64,000 nucleotides of DNA from F1-120-MAGs118 sp013360535 (lineage in GTDB: Bacteria; Planctomycetota; UBA1135; GCA-002686595): contig JAPKHC010000020.1 in assembly GCA_026647215.1 (NCBI GenBank), positions 1 to 64,000 on the forward strand. The letters are read 5' to 3'. The notes under the pieces were generated by a model. That model worked only from the letters and a program-made list of their open reading frames with translations, searched no databases and was not told the DNA's origin. The first letter of the stretch is position 1; every line of letters begins with the position of its first letter. Both the position numbers and the translations under genes were made by a program. This document shows positions 34,229 to 43,094 of the stretch, piece after piece.

Positions 34229-35494
34229 ATGCAGTACCAAGCCGTGCGCGGCATGCGCGACGTCCTCCCGGCCGAGATCCCGTTGTGGGAGCGGCTGGAG
34301 CACGAGGCCCGGCGTCTCGCCCGGGGCCACGGCTTCCGGGAGATCCGGCCGCCCTTGGTCGAGGAGACAGCCCTCTTTATCCGCTCCGTCGGGGAGGTCA
34401 CCGACATCGTCGAGAAAGAGATGTTCAGCCTGCAGAAGGGCGACAACTTCCTCTCGTTGCGGCCGGAGGCGACCGCGGGCATCGCTCGTGCGTACCTCGA
34501 GGCGGGTTTCGACAAGACGGCGCCGCTGCAGCGGCTCTTCACGATCGGGCCGATGTTCCGCGGCGAGCGCCCGACCAAGGGTCGCGAACGCCAGTTCACG
34601 CAGTTCGACGTCGAATGCCTCGGCAGCCTCGACCCGCGGCTCGACGCCGAGTGCGTCCACATGGCCGCGAGCTTCTTCGAGGCGCTCGGCATCGACGGGA
34701 TCGAGGTGCGGCTCAACTCGATGGGCGACGGCGACGACCGCGAGCGCTTCCGCGAGGCGGTCAAGGTGTTCGTCGGCGGGCAGCTAGCCGAGCGCTGCGA
34801 CCTGTGCCGCTCGCGCTTCGAGCGCAACGTGCTGCGGGTGCTCGACTGCAAGACGCCGGCCTGCGTGGAGCTCAACAAGAAGGCGCCGGTGCTGGTCGAC
34901 TTCCTGACCGAGCAGAACCGCGCGCACTTCGACGCGGTGCGCGCGAGCCTGACGGCGCTCGGCCGCAAGTCGGAAGTCGACACCGGCATCGTGCGTGGCC
35001 TCGACTACTACACGCGCACGATCTTCGAGCTGCACTACCCGCGTTTCGGCGCACGCAGCGCGATGTGCGGCGGCGGGCGTTACGACCACTTGCTGCGCGA
35101 CCTCGGCGGCAGCGACCTGCCGGCGATCGGCTTCGCCATTGGCTTCACGGGCACGCTGATCCTGATGCAGGAGCTCGGGCTCGCGAAGGCCGTGACGCCG
35201 ACGCCGATCGACGTGTACGTCGTGAGCGCGGGCGAGGGGCTCGAGGCCCAAGTGCTCGCGCTCGCGCAGAAGCTGCGCGACGCGGGGCTGAGCGCGATCT
35301 ACGACGTCGAGTCGCGCAGCGTGAAGTCGCAGTTCAAGGCGGCGAACTCCGGCGGGCACCCGCTGGTGGTCGTGCTCGGTGGAGCGGAAGCGGCGGAAGG
35401 CCGGGCGCAGCTCAAGGACATGCGCGCGGGTTCGCAAGAGACCGTGGCGCAGTCGGAACTGGCAGTGCGCGCGCGGGCGCTGCTGGGGAAGTAG
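34229..35494 (+). CDS. hisS: Histidine-tRNA ligase
   Basis: 421 residues. Class II synthetase. Motif 1 and the GMRDVLP start, motif 2 (FRGERPTKGRERQFTQFDVE), the histidine-A signature GLDYYTRTIFE, and motif 3 (GGGRYD..., then a Gly-rich AIGFAIG) are in order; the C-terminal anticodon-binding domain is present from ~325. The ATG at 34229 has GAGGGA upstream; an in-frame ATG at 34178 adds an implausible 17-residue leader. nadD follows after 4 nt. Confidence 0.96.
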   Translation: MQYQAVRGMRDVLPAEIPLWERLEHEARRLARGHGFREIRPPLVEETALFIRSVGEVTDIVEKEMFSLQKGDNFLSLRPEATAGIARAYLEAGFDKTAPLQRLFTIGPMFRGERPTKGRERQFTQFDVECLGSLDPRLDAECVHMAASFFEALGIDGIEVRLNSMGDGDDRERFREAVKVFVGGQLAERCDLCRSRFERNVLRVLDCKTPACVELNKKAPVLVDFLTEQNRAHFDAVRASLTALGRKSEVDTGIVRGLDYYTRTIFELHYPRFGARSAMCGGGRYDHLLRDLGGSDLPAIGFAIGFTGTLILMQELGLAKAVTPTPIDVYVVSAGEGLEAQVLALAQKLRDAGLSAIYDVESRSVKSQFKAANSGGHPLVVVLGGAEAAEGRAQLKDMRAGSQETVAQSELAVRARALLGK

Positions 35495-35498
35495 CGTG

Positions 35499-36170
35499 GT
35501 GAGCGAGTCCGCCAGGGAAGCTCGATCGCTCGCGCAGCTGCGGCGCGTCGGCGTCTACGGCGGTTCGTTCGATCCGGTCCATGCCGGGCACCTGCACGTG
35601 GCGCGGGTCGCGCGCGAGAAGTTCGCGCTCGACGGGCTCGTGTTCGTGCCGGCCGCGCGGCCGCCGCACAAGCCCGGGCGCGAGCTCGCGAGCGAGGCGG
35701 ATCGGCTGGCGATGCTCGAGCTCGCGCTCGAAGGCTGGAAGGACGCGTGGATCTCGACGCTCGAGTTCGAGCGCTCGGGGCCGTCGTACACGTACGACAC
35801 GCTGCGCGAGCTGCCGGCGCGCGCGGGACTCGCGAGCGACTGCGTGCTGCACGTCGTGATCGGCTGGGACAACTTGCGTGGGCTCGAGCGCTGGCATCGC
35901 GCGAACGAGATGCTCACGCTGGCGCAACCGATCGTCGTGTGGCGCGAGGGCGGCGACGAGGAGGTGCTCGCGCACCTTGCGCGCACGCTGGATCCGAAGG
36001 TCTTCGCGCGGGTCGAGCGGGGCCTCGTGCGCGTGCCGCCGGCGCCGGAGTCGTCGACGGACGTGCGGGCGGCGCTGGAGCGGGGCGAGGCTCCCGAAAG
36101 CGCGATTGCGCCCAACGTGCTGGAATACATTCGCGCGCGGGGCATCTATGGTCCGCGGAGCGTGCGTTAG
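35499..36170 (+). CDS. nadD: Nicotinate-nucleotide adenylyltransferase
   Basis: 223 residues. Converts NaMN plus ATP to deamido-NAD. GGSFDPVHAGHL contains the nucleotide-binding His-x-Gly-His, PHKPG follows, SYTYDTL is the middle signature, and ESSTDVRAAL is the ISSTxIR-type site near the end. Two adjacent GTG codons (35496 and 35499) are both possible starts; GGGGA lies upstream. It is placed between hisS and a lipid-carrier sugar transferase, and the four genes are spaced by only 4-8 nt, so one transcript is likely. Confidence 0.94.
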   Translation: MSESAREARSLAQLRRVGVYGGSFDPVHAGHLHVARVAREKFALDGLVFVPAARPPHKPGRELASEADRLAMLELALEGWKDAWISTLEFERSGPSYTYDTLRELPARAGLASDCVLHVVIGWDNLRGLERWHRANEMLTLAQPIVVWREGGDEEVLAHLARTLDPKVFARVERGLVRVPPAPESSTDVRAALERGEAPESAIAPNVLEYIRARGIYGPRSVR

Positions 36171-36176
36171 TCCTCC

Positions 36177-37196
36177 ATGAACCTCGACCCGAACCTGCTG
36201 CCCGCCACGCTCGCGCTCGTCGCGAGCCTCGGGGCGACGCTGGTGCTGCAGCGTGTCGCGCGGCGCGTGGGCTGGGTCGACGGCGGGCAGAGCGCCAGAA
36301 AGCGCGTGGATCCGCCGTTGCCGCTGGTGGGGGGCGCGGGCGTGCTCGTGGGGTTGCTCGCGGGCTGGCTCGCGATCGAGCTCCTCGGGCGCACGAACGT
36401 GAGCTTCGTTCCGGGGCGAGCGCTGCTCGCGCTCGAGCCGTTCGCGCGCTGGCCGGCGGCGACCTTGTGGCCGCTGGGCGCCGTGCTCGTCGCGTTTGTC
36501 GTCGGCACGGTCGATGACCTGCTCGAGGACGGGCTGCGGCCGTTGCACAAGCTGCTCGGGCAGGCCGCGGCGGGTTTTGTGCTCGGGCTTCCGCTCGTGA
36601 TCGCGCACCCGACGCAAGTGGGAGCGTGGGGAGCTGCGTTGCTGTGCGCGTTCGCAGCGTGCGTCGCGCTCAACCTCGTCAACACGTTCGACAACGCCGA
36701 CGGAGCTGCAGGTGGGCTCGCGCTCGCGGCCTTTCTCGCGCCGGCGCCGCTGTTTGCGGCCGCGATCGCGGGTTTCCTGCCGTTCAACGTCGCGCGCCGC
36801 GGCCACGCGCCGCGGGCGATCCTCGGAGACGCGGGCAGCCATGTCGTCGGTGTCCTGTTCCTGCTCGTTCCCGCCGCATGGCCGCTGCTCACGTTGCCCG
36901 CGCTCGACCTCGCGCGTCTTGCGGTCCTGCGGCTGCGTGTCGGCTCTCTGCCCTGGCACGGCGACCGGCGCCACTTGGCGCATCGCCTGCAGGCCCGCGG
37001 GCTGGCTCCTGCACAGGTCGCGCTGGTCCTGCTCGCGCTCTCCCTGCCCGCGGCCCTCCTCGGCTGGCTCGGAATCCCGCTGGTGGCCGCCGGATTCGCG
37101 CTCGCGCTGCGCTTCGCCCCGGCGCCGCTCGAAACGCGCCTTTCGCTCGCGCCAGCGAACTTCGAGCCTGTCACCGCATCCGACAAGCGTCGCTGA
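36177..37196 (+). CDS. Undecaprenyl-phosphate sugar-1-phosphate transferase (WecA/TagO-like)
   Basis: 339 residues with about ten membrane helices. Glycosyltransferase family 4: transfers GlcNAc-1-P or a related sugar phosphate to the lipid carrier at the start of surface-glycan synthesis. Motifs: DD at 113-114 followed by KLLGQ, NTFDNADG (169-176), GDAGSHVVG (217-225) and DRRHLAHRL (~263-271). It is not MraY, since the muramyl-peptide motifs are absent. The sugar cannot be told from sequence. Confidence 0.88.
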   Translation: MNLDPNLLPATLALVASLGATLVLQRVARRVGWVDGGQSARKRVDPPLPLVGGAGVLVGLLAGWLAIELLGRTNVSFVPGRALLALEPFARWPAATLWPLGAVLVAFVVGTVDDLLEDGLRPLHKLLGQAAAGFVLGLPLVIAHPTQVGAWGAALLCAFAACVALNLVNTFDNADGAAGGLALAAFLAPAPLFAAAIAGFLPFNVARRGHAPRAILGDAGSHVVGVLFLLVPAAWPLLTLPALDLARLAVLRLRVGSLPWHGDRRHLAHRLQARGLAPAQVALVLLALSLPAALLGWLGIPLVAAGFALALRFAPAPLETRLSLAPANFEPVTASDKRR

Positions 37197-37204
37197 GCAC
37201 CGCA

Positions 37205-37876
37205 GTGGGTGACTCATTCCGCAAGGTCGTTCGTGGTGGATCGCTCGTGGTCCTGTGGGGGCTCCGTGTCCTGTTCTGCCTGGTCCTGCCGGTGGCGATC
37301 GTTCCGACGGAGTGGTTCCTGCTCGACGTTGGGAATGCTGCCCGGGAGAACGTTCTAGGGCTTTGCTGGGTGCTCGTGGTCTACGCGCTCATTCCTATCG
37401 GGTTCGTCGGCGGGTTGGGCACGCTGGCGTGGCAGCTGCTCCGGGGGTTGTTGACGCTGCGCCTTCCGTCGCTGCTGGGCGTGGTCTCGAGCCTCCTCGC
37501 GCTGTCGCCCGCGCCGTTGCTCGTCGGTTGCAAGCTCTTCGACGTGGACGAGCGCGGCTACCTGGCTCGGCACGAGGCGGAGTTGCTCGATTTCGTGGAG
37601 CGTCAGGATGGAAGTGAATCGGGCTACGAGGTCTTCTGGCAGGACGAGGACTTCGTCGTGGTCGAGGTGCATTTCGTCTGGCAATTGCGCCACATCACGG
37701 GCTTCGCCTACAGCCGGTCGGCTGCGGATGCGGCCCGGACGCGCGGCGGACCGTTTGGCGGCGGGGCGGCGGAGTCTGCCGCTGCGGTGGCTCGCCTCGA
37801 GGCCGAGATGCCGTACTACTCAATCTGGGGTTCGCACCTGCGTGGCCCCTGGAGCATGGTGACGGTCCACCACTAG
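37205..37876 (+). CDS. Membrane protein of unknown function
   Basis: 223 residues beginning with GTG 8 nt after the transferase stop. Three or four hydrophobic segments lie in the first ~110 residues, then a soluble tail with GYEVFWQDEDFVVVEVHF and MPYYSIWGSHLRGPW that ends in VHH. No known family is recognised. Codon pattern and position suggest it belongs to the hisS-nadD transcript. Confidence 0.65.
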   Translation: MGDSFRKVVRGGSLVVLWGLRVLFCLVLPVAIVPTEWFLLDVGNAARENVLGLCWVLVVYALIPIGFVGGLGTLAWQLLRGLLTLRLPSLLGVVSSLLALSPAPLLVGCKLFDVDERGYLARHEAELLDFVERQDGSESGYEVFWQDEDFVVVEVHFVWQLRHITGFAYSRSAADAARTRGGPFGGGAAESAAAVARLEAEMPYYSIWGSHLRGPWSMVTVHH

Positions 37877-37879
37877 GGC

Positions 37880-37908
37880 TTGCCGCCGCGGGGGGGCGTC
37901 CCGATAAT
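37880..37908 (+). promoter_or_regulatory. Promoter: TTGCCG, 17-nt spacer, GATAAT
   Basis: The best -35/-10 pair in the window: TTGCCG (37880-37885), a 17-nt spacer and GATAAT (37903-37908). The TTG start of the next gene follows 11 nt later, giving an almost leaderless transcript. Confidence 0.55.
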
Positions 37909-37919
37909 CCCCGCCCCTG

Positions 37920-38786
37920 TTGGAGCGGGCGCCGCCGCCTGTGCCCGACCCTTGGGAACCGGCGCCCGTGACGTACCCGCTGACTGCCCTCATCTCCGAC
38001 CTCCACAGCAACCTGCCTGCGCTCACGACCGCCCTGCGGGACGCGCGCGAGCGAGGTGCGGAGCGTTTCGTGTGCCTGGGCGACGTGATCGGCTACGGCG
38101 CGCGGCCGACGGAGTGCCTCGAGCTCGTGATCGACGCCATCGCGGGCGCGGACGGGCGCAAGCCGGGGTTGTGCCTGCAGGGCAACCACGAGTACGCGGT
38201 GCTGTCGTCGGGGGAGGACTTCAACCCCAACGCGCGGCGCGCGATCGACTGGACGCGCGACCAGATCAACCACGGCGGGCCGACCGGCGACAAGGCGCTC
38301 ACGTACTGGGATTTCCTCGGTGGCCTCGAGCCGTTCGCGATGGAGCCCGGCGCGATGTACGCGCACGGCAGCCCGCGCGATCCCGTGCGCGAGTACCTGC
38401 TGCCCCGCGACGCGCGCGACAGCGCGAAGATGCAGGCCAACTTCGACCGCATGCGCGCGCTCGATCCCGAAGGGCACTCGGGCGTGTGCTTCGTCGGCCA
38501 CAGCCACGTGCCGGGCATCTTCTACGAGGACGGGCGCTACTACCGGCCGAAGGGGAGCGAAGGTCCGTACGACCTCGGCGCGCTCGCCCGCTGCCGCGCG
38601 ATCGTCAACGTCGGTTCGGTGGGGCAGCCGCGCGACGGCGACCGCCGGCTCGCCTACGTGATGTTCGACGGCCGCAGCCTGACCTTCGTGCGCCTCGACT
38701 ACGACCTAACGACCGCGCAGGAGCACATCCGCGCCGTCTCCGAGCTGCCCGGCCATCTGGCCGACCGGCTGGCCCTGGGCCAGTGA
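37920..38786 (+). CDS. Calcineurin-like metallophosphoesterase
   Basis: 288 residues, cytoplasmic. Metal ligands are in order: DLHSN (27-31), GDVIGYG (54-60), GNHE (88-91) and GHSHVP (~195-200). Resembles YfcE/MJ0936-type phosphodiesterases acting on nucleotide or phospholipid-like substrates; the true substrate is unknown. The TTG start is backed by the promoter 11 nt upstream; GTG at 37941 or 37968 is the alternative and would remove only a Pro-rich leader. Confidence 0.85.
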   Translation: MERAPPPVPDPWEPAPVTYPLTALISDLHSNLPALTTALRDARERGAERFVCLGDVIGYGARPTECLELVIDAIAGADGRKPGLCLQGNHEYAVLSSGEDFNPNARRAIDWTRDQINHGGPTGDKALTYWDFLGGLEPFAMEPGAMYAHGSPRDPVREYLLPRDARDSAKMQANFDRMRALDPEGHSGVCFVGHSHVPGIFYEDGRYYRPKGSEGPYDLGALARCRAIVNVGSVGQPRDGDRRLAYVMFDGRSLTFVRLDYDLTTAQEHIRAVSELPGHLADRLALGQ

Positions 38787-38828
38787 CCTGCGGCAGCACC
38801 CCAACGACTCAGGAAGACGAACTCGACT

Positions 38829-40805
38829 TTGGAAAAGCGACTGCTCACCGCGCTGCTGCTGTCCGGCCTCGTGCTGCTCACGTGGCAGTTCTTCGCGCCC
38901 AAGCCGCCGCCGCAGCCGACGCCGCCGGCGATCGACGCCCCGGCGGATCCGGCGGGAAATGCAGCCGGAAACGCCGCGGGACAGGCGACTCCCGCACCGG
39001 TGGTCGACGATCGTCCGGTCGTGGGCGAGCGCGTCGGCGAGGAGAGCGAGCGCACGCTCGAGCTCTCGATCGGCAAGCCGGGTGAGGTCGGCAGCTACCG
39101 CGCGACGTTCTCCAACCGCGGCGCGCGGCTGGTCGAGCTCAAGCTCGCGAACTTCTACGACCAGGTGAAGCTCACCGACGCCGAGAAGCTCGACCCGCAG
39201 CACTGGGTGACGCTCTTCACCTCGCCGCAGAGCCTCGGACTCGCGACCGGTTCGCTCGCGTGGCGCAGCGAGCCGTCGAGCCGCGACCTCGAGCGCGAGC
39301 CGATCGACCGCGCGCTGTGGCGCATGCGCGAGATCGAGGGCGGCATCGAGTTCGACCTCGCGCAGGGCACGGGCGTGCGCTGGATCAAGCGCGTGCGCTT
39401 CAATCCGGCGAGCTACCGCCTCGACGTCGAGCTCGCGATCGAGAACCAGGCGCTCGAGGGCGCGCGGCGCCTGGGCTACCAGCTCACGCCCGCCGAGTGC
39501 CTGCCGCCGAGCTCCGACGACCGCTTCTACGTCGACCCGCAAGCGATCGCGGGCGGCCGCCCGGCCGAGGACCTGCCGCGGCGCCTCAAGCTGCCCGAGA
39601 CGCACACCGTCCCGCGCGAGGACACCGGCAAGGAACGCAGCGGAACGATCGAGGTGCCTGCGGCCGAGCTCTCGTTCGCGGGCGTGCACAACCACTATTT
39701 CGCGGGCCTGCTGCGCGGCGCGACGCCGATGAGCGTCGCGGCGATGACGGGTGCACGCTGGCGGCGCCTGCACGACGATGCCTTCGCGCGCCGCGATCCG
39801 GAGCACGCGGGCAGCGCGTGGAAGTTCGTCGTCACGGACGTGACGCTCGAGTTCGACCTGCCGGCGAAGGGCGAGACGAAGAGCTATCCGTTCGCGCTCT
39901 ACGCGGGTCCGAAGGACCCCAAGGCCATGTACGCCGACCACGCCGACTACGAGGCGGTGATCGACGCGGACATCGGGTCCTTCTGCGGCCTCTCGCTCTC
40001 AGGGGTCGGTGCGCTGCTCGTCGCGGTGCTGCGCTTCTTCCACGGGATCGTCGGCAACTGGGGCGTCGCGATCATCCTGCTCACGCTGTGCGTGCGCCTC
40101 GTGCTCTATCCGGTCAACCGCAAGTCGCAGACGGAGATGGCGCGCTTCCAGAAGAAGATGAAGCGCTTCCAGCCCGAGATCGACGCGATCAAGAAGAAGC
40201 ACGCGGACGATCCGGCCAAGCAGCGCAAGCTGCAGCAGGAGCTGTATGCGCGCGAGCGCCTGACGCCTCCGCTCGGCGGCTGCCTGCCGATGTTCATCCA
40301 GATGCCCGTGTTCTTCGGGCTCTTCGCGGTGCTGCGCACGGCCTTCGAGCTGCGCCACGCGCCGTTCGCGCTGTGGATCGAGGACCTCTCGAAGCCCGAC
40401 GCGATGCTCGACATCAACTTCGACACGCACCTGCCGCTCATCGGCGTGATCCCGCACTTCAACCTGCTGCCGATCCTGATGATCGTGCTGTGGATCTGGC
40501 AGCAGAAGCTGATGCCCGTGCCGACCGACGAGCAGGCGGCGCGCATGCAGAAGATGATGATGTGGATGCCGGCCCTGATGGGCGTGTTCCTCTACAACTA
40601 CGCCGCGGGCCTGTCGCTCTACATGATCACGCAGTCGATCTTCGGCATCCTCGAGTCGACGGTGGTGAAGAAGATCTGGCCGATCGACGACACGCCCTCG
40701 GACAAGCCGGGCCTGATGGCGCGACTGATGGCGCGCGCGGAAGCGGCGCAGAAGGCCGCCAACGCCTCGTCCTCGAACAAGGGCAAGGGCGGCAAGAAGA
40801 AGTAG
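38829..40805 (+). CDS. yidC: Membrane protein insertase YidC
   Basis: 658 residues, TTG start. Inserts membrane proteins alone or with SecYEG. An N-terminal anchor helix (~5-20) is followed by a Pro/Ala linker, a large periplasmic beta-domain (~60-375) as in Gram-negative YidC, and the conserved insertase core (~385-620) with LYPVNRKSQTEMARFQKKMK, GGCLPMFIQMPVFFGLFAVL and NYAAGLSLYMITQSIFGI. The extreme C-terminus is Lys-rich. Immediately followed by mnmE (5 nt), a common pairing. Confidence 0.96.
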   Translation: MEKRLLTALLLSGLVLLTWQFFAPKPPPQPTPPAIDAPADPAGNAAGNAAGQATPAPVVDDRPVVGERVGEESERTLELSIGKPGEVGSYRATFSNRGARLVELKLANFYDQVKLTDAEKLDPQHWVTLFTSPQSLGLATGSLAWRSEPSSRDLEREPIDRALWRMREIEGGIEFDLAQGTGVRWIKRVRFNPASYRLDVELAIENQALEGARRLGYQLTPAECLPPSSDDRFYVDPQAIAGGRPAEDLPRRLKLPETHTVPREDTGKERSGTIEVPAAELSFAGVHNHYFAGLLRGATPMSVAAMTGARWRRLHDDAFARRDPEHAGSAWKFVVTDVTLEFDLPAKGETKSYPFALYAGPKDPKAMYADHADYEAVIDADIGSFCGLSLSGVGALLVAVLRFFHGIVGNWGVAIILLTLCVRLVLYPVNRKSQTEMARFQKKMKRFQPEIDAIKKKHADDPAKQRKLQQELYARERLTPPLGGCLPMFIQMPVFFGLFAVLRTAFELRHAPFALWIEDLSKPDAMLDINFDTHLPLIGVIPHFNLLPILMIVLWIWQQKLMPVPTDEQAARMQKMMMWMPALMGVFLYNYAAGLSLYMITQSIFGILESTVVKKIWPIDDTPSDKPGLMARLMARAEAAQKAANASSSNKGKGGKKK

Positions 40806-40810
40806 GAGCG

Positions 40811-42118
40811 ATGCGCGCGAGCGGGAGCACGATCGCCGCGATCGCGACGCCGCCGGGAGGCGGGCGCCGCGCCGTGCTCCGGCTCTCGGGGCCGCGCGCG
40901 CTCGCGCTCGGGCGCGAAACCTGTCGTTTTGCCGCGGAACATGCGCTGTCGCGGCGCGGGGCGTGGCGCGGGCGATTCGACGACGGCGTGGCCGAGCAGC
41001 CGGTGCTCGCGCTCGCGATGCCCGGGCCGCACTCCTTCACGGGCGAGGACGTGCTCGAGCTGCACCTCGTGGGCTCGCCGCCGCTCGTGGCCGCAGCGCT
41101 CGCGCGCCTCGTCGCGCTGGGAGCCGAACTCGCGCGCCCCGGCGAGTTCACGCGGCGTGCCTTCGAGTCGGGCCGCATCGACCTGTCGCGCGCCGAGGGC
41201 GTGCTCGCGCTGGTGGAGGCGGAAAGCGATTCTGAACGCCGCGCGGCCGCGGAACTGTGTTTTGGCGGCCTCGGGAAGCGGCTCGAGGCGCTGCGCGAGA
41301 GCCTGCTCGACCTGCGCGTGCTGTGCGAGGCGAGCCTCGACTTCGACGAGGCCGACACGGGGCACGTGCCGCTCGAGGAGCTCGTCGAGCGCGGCGAGCG
41401 CGTGCGCGTGGCGCTCGAAGAAGCGCTCGGCTGGGAACGGCGTCGCACACGCCGTGGGGGTGCGCCGCGCATCGTGCTCGCCGGAGCGCCGAACGCCGGC
41501 AAGAGCACGCTGTTCAACGCGCTGACGGGCGCGCGCGCGATCGTGAGCGACGTCGCGGGCACGACCCGCGACGCGCTGGTCGCCCCGTGGGTCGTCGCGG
41601 GCGTGCCGTGTGAGCTCGTCGACACGGCGGGGCTCTCGGAGCGCTTCGAGACGGGGCCGGACGGGCACGCGCAGCGCTTCGCGAAGGCGGAGCACGCGGC
41701 CGCGGACCTCGTGTTGCGCGTCGGCGACGCGCGCGAGGCGCCGCCGCAAGCGAGTGGGCCGCGGGAGCTCGTCGTGCTCACCCAGGCCGATCGCGCCGAG
41801 GGTCCGGCGCCGGGGCTCGTGGTCAGCGCGGTGACAGGCCAGGGGCTCGCCGAGCTGGAACGGGCCGTGGCGCAGGCGCTCTGGCTGCGTCCGCCGAGCG
41901 GGGTGGCCCGGGAGCTCGGGGAGCGGCACGTGGCGGCGCTCGAGCACGCGCGGGAGCGGCTCGACGAGGCGCTGGCGCTGGCGCGTGCGCAGGGGCCGTT
42001 GGACCTGGTCGCGGAGGCCCTGCGGGCGGCGCTGGAGCGGCTGGACGAGATCGAGGGCCACGCCAGCCCCGAGGACGTGCTCGAGCGCATCTTCGCGCGC
42101 TTCTGCATCGGCAAGTGA
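40811..42118 (+). CDS. mnmE: tRNA modification GTPase MnmE
   Basis: 435 residues. Acts with MnmG to modify U34 of several tRNAs. N-terminal folate-binding domain (PGPHSFTGEDVLELH at 71-85), G1 GAPNAGKS (225-232), AGTTRDA (249-255), DTAGL (271-275) and the C-terminal CIGK with the modification cysteine (~432). The G4 position reads TQAD (323-326) rather than NKxD, which may soften guanine specificity. Starts 5 nt after yidC with a TAGGAG ribosome-binding site. Confidence 0.95.
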   Translation: MRASGSTIAAIATPPGGGRRAVLRLSGPRALALGRETCRFAAEHALSRRGAWRGRFDDGVAEQPVLALAMPGPHSFTGEDVLELHLVGSPPLVAAALARLVALGAELARPGEFTRRAFESGRIDLSRAEGVLALVEAESDSERRAAAELCFGGLGKRLEALRESLLDLRVLCEASLDFDEADTGHVPLEELVERGERVRVALEEALGWERRRTRRGGAPRIVLAGAPNAGKSTLFNALTGARAIVSDVAGTTRDALVAPWVVAGVPCELVDTAGLSERFETGPDGHAQRFAKAEHAAADLVLRVGDAREAPPQASGPRELVVLTQADRAEGPAPGLVVSAVTGQGLAELERAVAQALWLRPPSGVARELGERHVAALEHARERLDEALALARAQGPLDLVAEALRAALERLDEIEGHASPEDVLERIFARFCIGK

Positions 42119-42157
42119 GCCGGGCCGATCCCGCAGCCGCTGGCAGGGGTGGTCGGA

Positions 42158-42186
42158 TTGACACACAAGATGTTGTGTGTGAAGCT
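42158..42186 (+). promoter_or_regulatory. NrdR box within a -35/-10 spacer
   Basis: TTGACA (42158-42163), a 17-nt spacer and GAAGCT (42181-42186). The perfect inverted repeat ACACACAA-GATG-TTGTGTGT (42161-42180) fits the NrdR-box pattern at about 14 of 16 core positions and overlaps both the -35 and the spacer. It lies 45 nt before nrdR, so autorepression and control of the following RNR-like gene are expected. Confidence 0.75.
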
Positions 42187-42224
42187 CTCCCGCCGCCCGA
42201 CGGAATTGACCGGGCGTACCCCTC

Positions 42225-42695
42225 ATGAAGTGCCCGCGCTGCAAGCAGGACAACGACCGCGTCGTCGACTCGCGCGCCGCCGCCGAGGGGTCGGCGATCC
42301 GCCGCCGCCGCGAGTGCCTGGAGTGCTACCTCCGCTACACGACCTACGAGCGTGTCGAGGACACGCCGCTGAGGGTCGTCAAGAAGTCGGGTGAGCGCGT
42401 GCGCTTCGAGCGCGAGCGCGTCCTGCTCGGCATGGTGCGCGCCTGCGAGAAACTGCCGGTGTCGACCGAGGAGCTCGAGAAGGCCGCCGCGCGCGTCGAG
42501 GCCCGCTGCCACGAGGAGTACGACCGCGAGCTGCCGAGCTCGGTGATCGGCAACCTCGTGATGGAGGAGCTCAAGGCGCTCAACCAGGTCGCCTACGTGC
42601 GCTTCGCGAGCGTGTACCGCGAGTTCAAGGACATCTCGCAGTTCCTCGACGAGCTCAAGCCGATCCTCGAGCAGCGCAGGCCGGAGGGCAGTTAG
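42225..42695 (+). CDS. nrdR: Ribonucleotide reductase repressor NrdR
   Basis: 156 residues. Zinc ribbon with Cys3, Cys6, Cys31 and Cys34, then an ATP-cone (~49-139) that senses the dATP/ATP balance and gates binding to NrdR boxes. RRRECLECYLRYTTYE is the family signature. An NrdR box sits inside its own promoter. The next gene begins at the base after the stop and itself has ATP-cones, giving a compact dNTP-sensing locus. Confidence 0.97.
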   Translation: MKCPRCKQDNDRVVDSRAAAEGSAIRRRRECLECYLRYTTYERVEDTPLRVVKKSGERVRFERERVLLGMVRACEKLPVSTEELEKAAARVEARCHEEYDRELPSSVIGNLVMEELKALNQVAYVRFASVYREFKDISQFLDELKPILEQRRPEGS

Positions 42696-43094
42696 GTGCC
42701 GTCGCGCGTTCGCAAGCGCGACGGACGCGAGGTCCCGTTCGATGCGCGCAAGATCGAGGCCGCCGTGTCGAAGGCGCTGGCCGCCGTCGGCGAGGACGAT
42801 CCGGCCTTCGCGAGCGAGATCGCGGGTGTCGTCACGCTGACGATCGAGGGGCGGCACGGCTCCGGGCACCCCGACGCGCCCGAGGGCACGCCCGAGAGCC
42901 TGCCGGGGATCGAGGAGATCCAGGACCTGGTCGAGCAAGCGCTGATCGAGCTCGCCGCCGCGCGCGCGCTCGCGAGGCGCTCGAGGTGCACGAGAAGGCC
43001 GACGCGACGCGCTCGCTCGGCCGTGCGGTCGTCGAGGTGCAGACGCCGGAGCGCACGCAGCCGTGGAGCAAGGTCCGCATCGTCGCGGCGCTGA
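42696..43094 (+). CDS. N-terminal ATP-cone part, frameshifted
   Basis: GTG start directly abutting the nrdR stop. The first ~88 residues are an ATP-cone (VRKRDGREVPFDARKIEAAV, then IEEIQDLVEQALIEL). After that the frame turns into an Arg/Ser-rich shadow translation and stops. The genuine continuation is in the next frame from about 42960: a CGCGCGCGCGC tract at 42959-42969 coincides with the change, and removing one CG unit would give one continuous 692-residue protein. Either a real frameshift or a sequencing/assembly slip. Confidence 0.6.
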   Translation: MPSRVRKRDGREVPFDARKIEAAVSKALAAVGEDDPAFASEIAGVVTLTIEGRHGSGHPDAPEGTPESLPGIEEIQDLVEQALIELAAARALARRSRCTRRPTRRARSAVRSSRCRRRSARSRGARSASSRR

